Shown here one piece after another: positions 57,428 to 64,000 of a DNA stretch of 64,000 nucleotides. The notes below the pieces were generated by a model, which saw nothing but the letters and a program-made list of their open reading frames with translations, ran no database searches and was not told the DNA's origin. Both the position numbers and the translations under genes were made by a program. The DNA is taken from NCBI RefSeq assembly GCF_958298935.1, contig NC_084933.1:6803001-6867000 (forward strand). The letters are read 5' to 3'. This DNA is from Phragmites australis (taxonomy: Eukaryota > Streptophyta > Magnoliopsida > Poales > Poaceae). Within the stretch, counting starts at the first letter, position 1. Every line of letters starts with the position of its first letter.

Positions 57428-58258
57428 TATATATATACACACTGATTCGCCGTCGGCACGTTAAGTATATTGTAGCCAATAGCTGCTATCTGAACAGTAT
57501 CTCTTTTCCCATTGATAAGCTACAGGCTGGGATTAATATATCGCTGTGGCTGTGTCGGTTCAGACCTAAGTTGGATGGTTAACAACTAACGAGTCACATC
57601 ATCGACATATAATATCAGTGCTTAGATACCATATGAATGAATATATATGTGATGGATCAGCATCTCAAGTTTGGGTACCATGTGATGGGACCTACACATG
57701 CATCCTACCTTCGTCATCAAAAGGAATGCTACTTGTGTCCCTATCCCAAAACAGGAATGGGTGTACTATATATCCACAGAAGGTATTGAAAAATGAGTTC
57801 ATAATGGATTCTTAAACTGACCGCGAAAGAATGTGAGCTTAGATAATTAGTTTATATGTACGTAAGATTGAGCTATAAAATGGGTGCACTATCTCTATTG
57901 CAAAGAAAATATATTGAAAATTGAGTCCATAAACTAGCATACATAAACTAGTCCCAAAAATAAAAAGTGTGACGGGCTTATATATGTGAGTTAAAAGTGT
58001 GTATACAAATATATATATATATCCCATTTTCATTGATCCTTTTATGTGATATATATTACAAAATTGACGAGCAATGATGCCAATGGACGTATAAAATTTG
58101 TGCAAATAACTAGATCTGACAAGGTTCTGTCTAGTCCAATAAAAGCTTCCGTTTTGTCAATGAATGATTGCTTATGACCGACCGGATAATGTCACCTACC
58201 ACCATACATGAACCAAATATATTTGCTTAGATTTCACAAAAGTTAATCTTATTTTGAA
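57428..58258. other. AT-rich DNA, nothing recognised
   Basis: Contains a (TA)n stretch at 58009-58020 and no frame with a known motif. Confidence 0.4.
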
Positions 58259-60023
58259 CACTATCACAAATAATTATAGATTCCGTCTCTGTAAAGTGTG
58301 TATGATACCTTGTTATAGACGATTTTAGAACTATCTGCAATATAGTTATATAGACAGATTTTCTATAAAACCATCGATGCATAATAAGGATCACTGGCAG
58401 GTTTTGTTGAAACCTGTCTGTGAATAGTCAGAGTCATATACGATTTTTGTTTAAATATGTATGTGTTGATTGTCACAGACAGTTTTAAAAAAAACATATG
58501 TGTGACCTTTCCCTTATAAATAAATTTAATTCCTAGCTGCTCTCATGATATGCCATACACACTTCATGATTCATAAATTAAACAATGCATTGACACATTG
58601 TTTAAAACATTGATCAAACAATGTTCATAACATCCATCACACATTATTTAGAACACAAAACACAAGCATTTTTACATATTATAATGTTTATGAATATCAC
58701 ATAGATGCACATCACACATTGTTCAGCACACATACACCTAACTAGCTAAATACAATCTCTAACTATACATCATTGTCGACGTTGTCTTCTAAAAGGATGA
58801 GATAATAGATATCATTGTGATGTCGTCTTCAAGAAAGACAAAAAAGTGATCGACAAACTTGGGTCGATCGACGTCGTTTTTCAAAAAGACGAGATAATAG
58901 ACATCATCTCAGCCTCCCGTATTTTAGCACAATGTCAACCCAAGCATCATCTTCAATGAGCAGCTCACAGTCATCTGGATTAGTCTCCACCTTGACTAGC
59001 TCACACATGAGCCAGAATCAGACAGCATTGCTACCAAACCGTCAGCCATGATTTAGCAAGAGATGCATGTTCAAGCCTCCACGGAGCCAGAATTAGATTG
59101 TCTTGCAGTTGACGAAAATATCTCTATTTTGACAAACAACAATGAAGAAATTTTCATCTGGAAGAATATAATGAAGAATGCGATTCACAACATACACAGG
59201 GTCCACGAAGGGGGCCTTCATAGCAGTGAAGAAGACGAAGTCTACCAGGCCGAAGTTGACACCAAGCATCCACATCGTCAAGCATCCATAGGGAGAACCC
59301 CATACTGCTACTGCCTTATTGCTATGAACTGTGTCATTGCATATCTATGACAAAAATAAGGCTTTACCATCAGTTACAAAAATTGAAACAACTAAAACCT
59401 AACAAATGCTAACTAAACCACGATGAGAACCATATGATATTCACCTCGGTGCGGTGAAAGGGATTTGGCCCCGAGACCCCGAGATCTCACTTCTTCGACG
59501 CTAATAGCTAGTGAGAATGACGCTTCTCAATGCAGTTGGAGATATGAACACTAGGATGACGAGTGAGGAAGAATAACACTCCTCGTCGCTTTATATTGAG
59601 AGGTGACAAGCGGGTTGTGTGTGGGGGGAAGCCAAAAGAGCCTGAGAAGATGAGTGAGTTGTGTATGTGGGAAGCAAAGCGTCTGGGGAGATGAGCGGTC
59701 AAATTTAAAAATATTCACGAGTCTTTAATACATACGGGTTTTCATATAATCCGATTGTGGCTATCGTATAGATACAGATAAATCTTATAAGAAATCGTCT
59801 GTGACAATATTATAGACGGATTTTTTTTTCTAAATGTTGTTTGTATCTGTATGATAGAAACAGATGAATTTATAAAAACTAACTGTGAGTTCAGTCATAC
59901 TTAGACGATTGTCTTTTTTACAGACACGAATATCTTAATAACTGTCTAAGGATATTTTATCAGTGATGGGTTTTAAAAAACCGTCTGTGACATATAGTTT
60001 GTTTCACTGATTCTGTGATAGTG
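58259..60023. mobile_element. Non-autonomous CACTA element
   Basis: Left end CACTATCACAAATAATTATA, right end (complement) CACTATCACAGAATCAGTG; 10 bases match exactly. Subterminal units of the type CACAGACGGTTTT / CTGTCTGTGA occur at 58340-58510 and 59740-60000. The middle (58740-59500) holds a GC-richer segment with an open frame at 59063-59350 of no recognised function. The flanks (GAA, CAT) do not match as a TSD. 1765 bp. Confidence 0.75.
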
Positions 60024-61005
60024 CATCCTAAGTTTCTTGAATATCATTTTATATGTTTGCATCAAAGCAGACCTAACACAAAACTGGAAGTTAGCCTCGT
60101 AATGAGGAAAATAACTAGCTTGCAAACAATGTGATAAACAAAGTAGGTTGAAAAAATTGTCATCATATCACTCTCTCTTCTAATTTACTAAAATACCACT
60201 GGAATATCTTAATAACATGGAGACTTAACTCTATATATCATAGACACACTAATAGTATTTTGATAAAATGTAAATTTTTATAATAGTACGAGAACAATTT
60301 CTCCTACTAGGTTGCACATCGACTAGATTAAGTGAAGCTAGCTAGTGCGCCTATTGTCAGTAAGTAGTCACATGCATTACTGAGAGAAACGACTTAAAAT
60401 TTTAATATTCAAAAGGGTATATATATATATAAGAGTAAATTGTATACGTACATCCAATAACATATTTTTAAAGAGAAAAATAGAAACTTAGCTAGCAGAA
60501 AAGCATAAATAGTAATTTTGAGATGGGAAAGTCGACTTTGAACTAATCCAATGTATGTAAGATAGGGTTATTTACATCTCCAACTTTTTATGAGGTGCAC
60601 ATTGAAATATGCGATAACTTAATTCGACCCTGATGATCGGACATGTAAGCCGGGCCCATGAATGATCCTACCAAAGAATCTTTCTCTCGTTTTCTTTTAA
60701 GAAAAAAAAGAGAGAATGGAACAGGAATCTCTCCTGCATTACTATTCTCGTCCAAGCTTTTGCATCGATCAACGTCGTGTCCAAAGCCGACCAAAGTGGC
60801 AATCATTAGGATCAGTAGCAAAATGACGCTCACGGCGCAATGTTCTCCCGTCTAAGATTAAAAAATACAACGAGTTGTCATATCAGAAAAAAGTAAGATT
60901 AATCAATAAATCGTTTTTTATTATGAGCGGAATTAGTTAGTTAATAGATCTTTTCTGAAGAATAATATTAGGGGTGCGTTAAGGTTGTGGGATGGGTTGG
61001 ATAAG
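60024..61005. other. Unassigned DNA
   Basis: No gene or repeat structure beyond a short (TA)n at 60419-60430. The frame at 60588-60833 (minus) has no known motif. Confidence 0.4.
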
Positions 61006-61059
61006 CACTACTAAAAATAATATTATTTTTAGAGGTGAATCATAGCCTATGTAAAATAG

Positions 61060-61260
61060 TCGTTTAATCAATCCGTATGTGATCAAAGTCATGTGGAAAT
61101 AGACCATTTTCACAAGCGTAAAAGAGGAAAACTATTATCACAGGTGGTTCGCTTAAGAAACCACATGTGATAATAGGTTTTCACAGGCGATCTCTTTTGC
61201 AACCGCATGTAGATAGGTAGATTTTCACATGCGGGCGACATAAGAACCCGCATGTGGTAT
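61060..61260. repeat. CACTA-3 subterminal repeats
   Basis: At least six units related to ACCACATGTGATAA and CACATGCGGG in both orientations, next to the 61006 terminus. Confidence 0.75.
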
Positions 61261-61456
61261 ATATTTTATTCAAAAAATAATATAAGCATATATTTTATTC
61301 TCTTCAGATTTCAATATATTTTCAAGAGAGATTCCAACATCACAGATTTCAACAGTATTTGAATCAACACAAGTCCAATATTTAACATAAATATAAAATT
61401 ATTCACAAGTATAATATTTTTACATCACAAGTCAATTTACATCACAAGCAAAATAT

Positions 61457-61759
61457 TCAACACAAGTATTCTTTCATCTCCCACTCACAAAGCCTCAGAT
61501 GGCTAGCCAATTCGTCTCCGAGATCAAAGAATCTGCCACTCTTGTAGATGACTTCGTGTATGATGAATCGGCACATATCACATTGGACGTTTTGGATATC
61601 TTCGTCTTTGAGAGAGGTGTGGGTAGGTTCGATTATCTGTGCTAAAATGAAAACACTACTAACAACGAAAACCGAACCAAATAAGAATATACAAGCGCAA
61701 TGATGACCTATGTCCTCAGGGTTCGTTGTGTACCTCCTGTTTACCCAAAAAACTAGCAA
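61457..61759 (-). pseudogene. CACTA-3 Ulp1-like protein, C-terminal remnant
   Basis: Minus-strand frame with two known blocks separated by intron-like sequence: WVNRRYTTNPEDI and IQNVQCDMCRFIIHEVIYKS followed by GRFFDLGDEL. R-Y-T-T-N-P-E-D and C-R-F-I-x-H-E are typical of the end of Ulp1-like proteins carried by plant CACTA elements. The catalytic core itself is not readable here. Confidence 0.55.
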
Positions 61760-62039
61760 ACATAATATCTACAAAGAACGGTGTCGAAACTTGTGGCACT
61801 TCAAATAAAAACGCAACGTATTCGTTAGTTCAATAAAACTCTTCGTCATGAATGGTGAGATACAAGCATTAGAGGTGTGTAATTAGCAGAAAATATGTAC
61901 GAACCGCCATCGCATCCGGCTTGACCGCATCGTGTATCCCATCTTTCGTTACGTACCACTTATAGGCCCTATTCGAATGCCAATAAGTAATTATCAATTC
62001 ATAAATAATTTATAAGAATTGTATGTATGGTGATTTTTT

Positions 62040-63890
62040 TACCTCTGTATAATGTTGATGAGATCTTGGTACGATTTTTGGGGGAGATCGGTTGAGTCAA
62101 GGACTACGAGTCTGCTCGACTTCGGCATCGGCATTATACAAATAAAGTGATTCCAAAATGCACCAAGTTCTTACGTGACTTGATTCCATCATTTGTCTTG
62201 GCCGGTATATCCAGTAAGAGGCTAAGGATGCTATCACACACATTCTTCTCAACGTGCATAACATCGATGTTGTGGCGAACATCCAAGACCTTCCAGTAGG
62301 GCAAATACTTAAAGAAAATCGGTATCTTCTTCCACAGCATGCCATTCAACGTCTCATTTTTCTTCCTCTTTTTACCCTTCGGTGTCTTCCAAAAACAACC
62401 TTGATGCTCCTGACTATTTTAAACACTAGTGCCCCTCTGCAAGGTTTTAGGCCAGTACCTTGCTCAACCGTGTTGTCAAAATGTACCTTCATCTTGCGGT
62501 ATCTATGAGTTCTGAGAAAGAACCGTCGGTGTCGCATATACACTACCTTCTGTGAGTACAGAAGGTACACAGACATGATTTCATCCAAGCACACAACATA
62601 TCCTTGCTTCCCTTTAACCTGTCCCAATAGGGAAAAAATGGCGGGATAATCACTGATGGTAATGAAAATCATGGCTTTCAGCATGAAGTATTGTCGTCGG
62701 AACTCATCCCACACCCGAACCTCATCGTTCCACAGTTTTACCATATCTTTCATCAGTGGTTCCAGAAACACATCTATATCGTTGCCAGGTTATTTCAGTC
62801 CTTGGATAAGAATGAACAGCATAAGGTACTTACGCTTTATGCATAGCCATGGAAAAAGGTTGTAGATGGCCACGATCACTGGCCAAGTGCTATGTGAGGT
62901 GCTCATGTCACCAAAAGGATTCATTCCATCGATACTCAACGCGAATCTTACATTCCTTAGTTCTTCAGCGAAATCCAGAAACATGGCATCGAACTTTCTC
63001 CATTGGCTAGCATCAGCGTGATGTCGAAGCTTAGTTCCATCCTTCTTGCACTTATCGAAATGCCAACGCATCAGTTCAAAGTCCCTAGGGTTCGAGTACA
63101 AACGCTGCAAGCGGGAGATCACTAGCAAGTACCACATCACCATAGCAGGACTTTTTCTCTTCTTCTCCGTGTCGGAAGAAGTGTCTTCTTCATCACGACC
63201 AGCAATACTCTTCTTCTTCTTCGCATTGGTGGAAGTATCTTCGTCCTCACAATCATCATTCCTCTTGTACCGACTTGCATTGCACACTAGGCATCTATCC
63301 AAGGCTTCGTACTCTTTACGGTAAAGGATACAGTGGTTCAGACACACGTGTATTTTTTGCACATCCAATGACAACGGACGTATAAGCTTCTTCGCCTGAT
63401 AAGTGCTGGTGGGCAAGGAGTTAGCCTTCGGAAGCATGTTTGCCAAGAGGCTCAACAGATCCGATAAACTTTTGTCAGATCATCCATTGTTGGCCTTCAA
63501 CCTTAGAAGTTCAAGCACTGAATACAACACCGTAAACTCCTTATCACAGCCCTTCAAATCCTCATACAAAAATTCCTTCGATACCTTCTGTAACACCTTG
63601 AAATTATCTAAATCTCTCGTGTCCCTTAAAACATACGATTCTGCGTGGCGTAACATTTTCTCCAGGTCGAAATCAGTATCATCATCCACCATAACATCAG
63701 TGTCACCTTCGACTCCCTCATCATCACCGTCCACTTGATCAGCAGCGATGTCGTTGTTTGGTTCACTTGTACGTTGTTCGCTGTAATTGTACAGCATGTG
63801 TAATCCTCGATAAAACCTCTCAAGATCAAGTATGATTTGATTATGCTTTATTTGACCCATAATTTCTGATTCTTGCAATTAAAATATGGA
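62040..63890 (-). pseudogene. CACTA-3 TNP2 transposase
   Basis: Minus strand, three main frames. 63878-63480 is an acidic N-terminal part. 63455-62790 is joined to it across a Trp-to-stop change, with KIHVCLNHCILYRKEYEALD, the zinc-like CLVCNASRYK, and the catalytic block FALSIDGMNPFGDMSTSHST. 62771-62346 has GNDIDVFLEPLMKDMVKLWN, TISDYPAIFSLLGQVKGK and YMRHRRFFLRTHRYRK. 62349-62134 has HNIDVMHVEKNVCDSILSLL. This is the Transposase_21 order. Later DUF4218/4216 parts were not recognised. It is better preserved than CACTA-2: few stops, and the frames abut. Confidence 0.88.
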
Positions 63891-64000
63891 CAATATATTC
63901 CATTTGTCTTCTTAGTCAAAACGTCCTTCTCGGCGGCTTCGATAAAAGCATAAAGTCATTTGATGTATATTTCTCTATGTCTTAGCGCATCATACATCCA

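Larger units (their letters stand above)
61006..64000 (-). mobile_element. CACTA-3: TNP2-type element, 3' part (continues past window)
   Basis: Terminus CACTACTAAAAATAATATT at 61006 followed by subterminal units of CACATGCGG / CCGCATGTG type (61060-61260). Inside, on the minus strand, lie a Ulp1-like remnant and a TNP2 transposase whose N-terminus continues to the window edge. The left flank is AAG; the other flank is outside. Confidence 0.82.

Noticed and set aside
59063..59350. 95-codon frame in the non-autonomous CACTA
   Set aside because: No homology seen; kept only as a note in the element entry.

Overview
The window looks like grass (Poaceae) nuclear DNA, perhaps panicoid. The evidence is the families present: a Sirevirus-type copia element, Tat-like and CRM/Reina-like gypsy elements, TNP2-type CACTA transposons, and LTRs carrying imperfect CACCGGAT/ATCCGGTG palindromes. 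All 64 kb reads as intergenic 'TE on TE' sequence. I found no intact host gene, tRNA, rRNA or CRISPR array. Nearly every coding stretch is a transposon gene broken by stops and frameshifts, so most genes are called pseudogenes.

Layout. (1) 1-10582: copia element RLC-1 (plus strand; its 5' end lies outside the window), with gag, protease, integrase, RT, RNase H, an accessory gene in the env position, and a 3' LTR. It sits inside the first exon of a CACTA transposase (10583-10859, minus). (2) 10992-12522: small CACTA with a GAT target-site duplication. (3) 12595-14126: LTR copy of the RLC-2 family. (4) 14127-16107: repeats, a CACTA end and unassigned DNA. (5) 16108-53349: one Tat-like gypsy element, RLG-1 (minus strand), about 8 kb long when empty and now stretched to 37 kb by three separate insertions. 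These are RLC-2 (23144-30164, in gag, TSD TGYGC), the 17.5-kb CACTA-2 (30615-48067, a few bases before the gag ATG, TSD AAC), and a 4.4-kb solo LTR (48212-52642, inside the RLG-1 5' LTR, TSD ATGTA). (6) Second-level nesting: RLC-2 holds a TNP2 fragment joined to a truncated Angela-like copia element; CACTA-2 holds a complete gypsy element, RLG-2 (33177-40996). (7) 53350-64000: a tandem repeat, a LINE 3' remnant, a Mutator-type foldback MITE, a non-autonomous CACTA, and the 3' half of a third TNP2 CACTA on the minus strand.

How the genes relate. Each LTR element once encoded its own gag-protease-integrase-RT cycle. CACTA-2 combines a TNP2 transposase with a second gene block: a small protein with an RNase H1-type hybrid-binding domain and a membrane tail, a Transposase_24/DUF8039 protein, and a Ulp1-like protease. 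RLG-1 carries an antisense ORF between pol and the 3' LTR. RLC-1 carries a plant-transposon-domain gene downstream of pol and more than a dozen CGGTCTGACCG-like palindromes in its non-coding parts. These accessory parts are the least explained content of the window. Family names come from reading translated motifs by eye; no database search was run.
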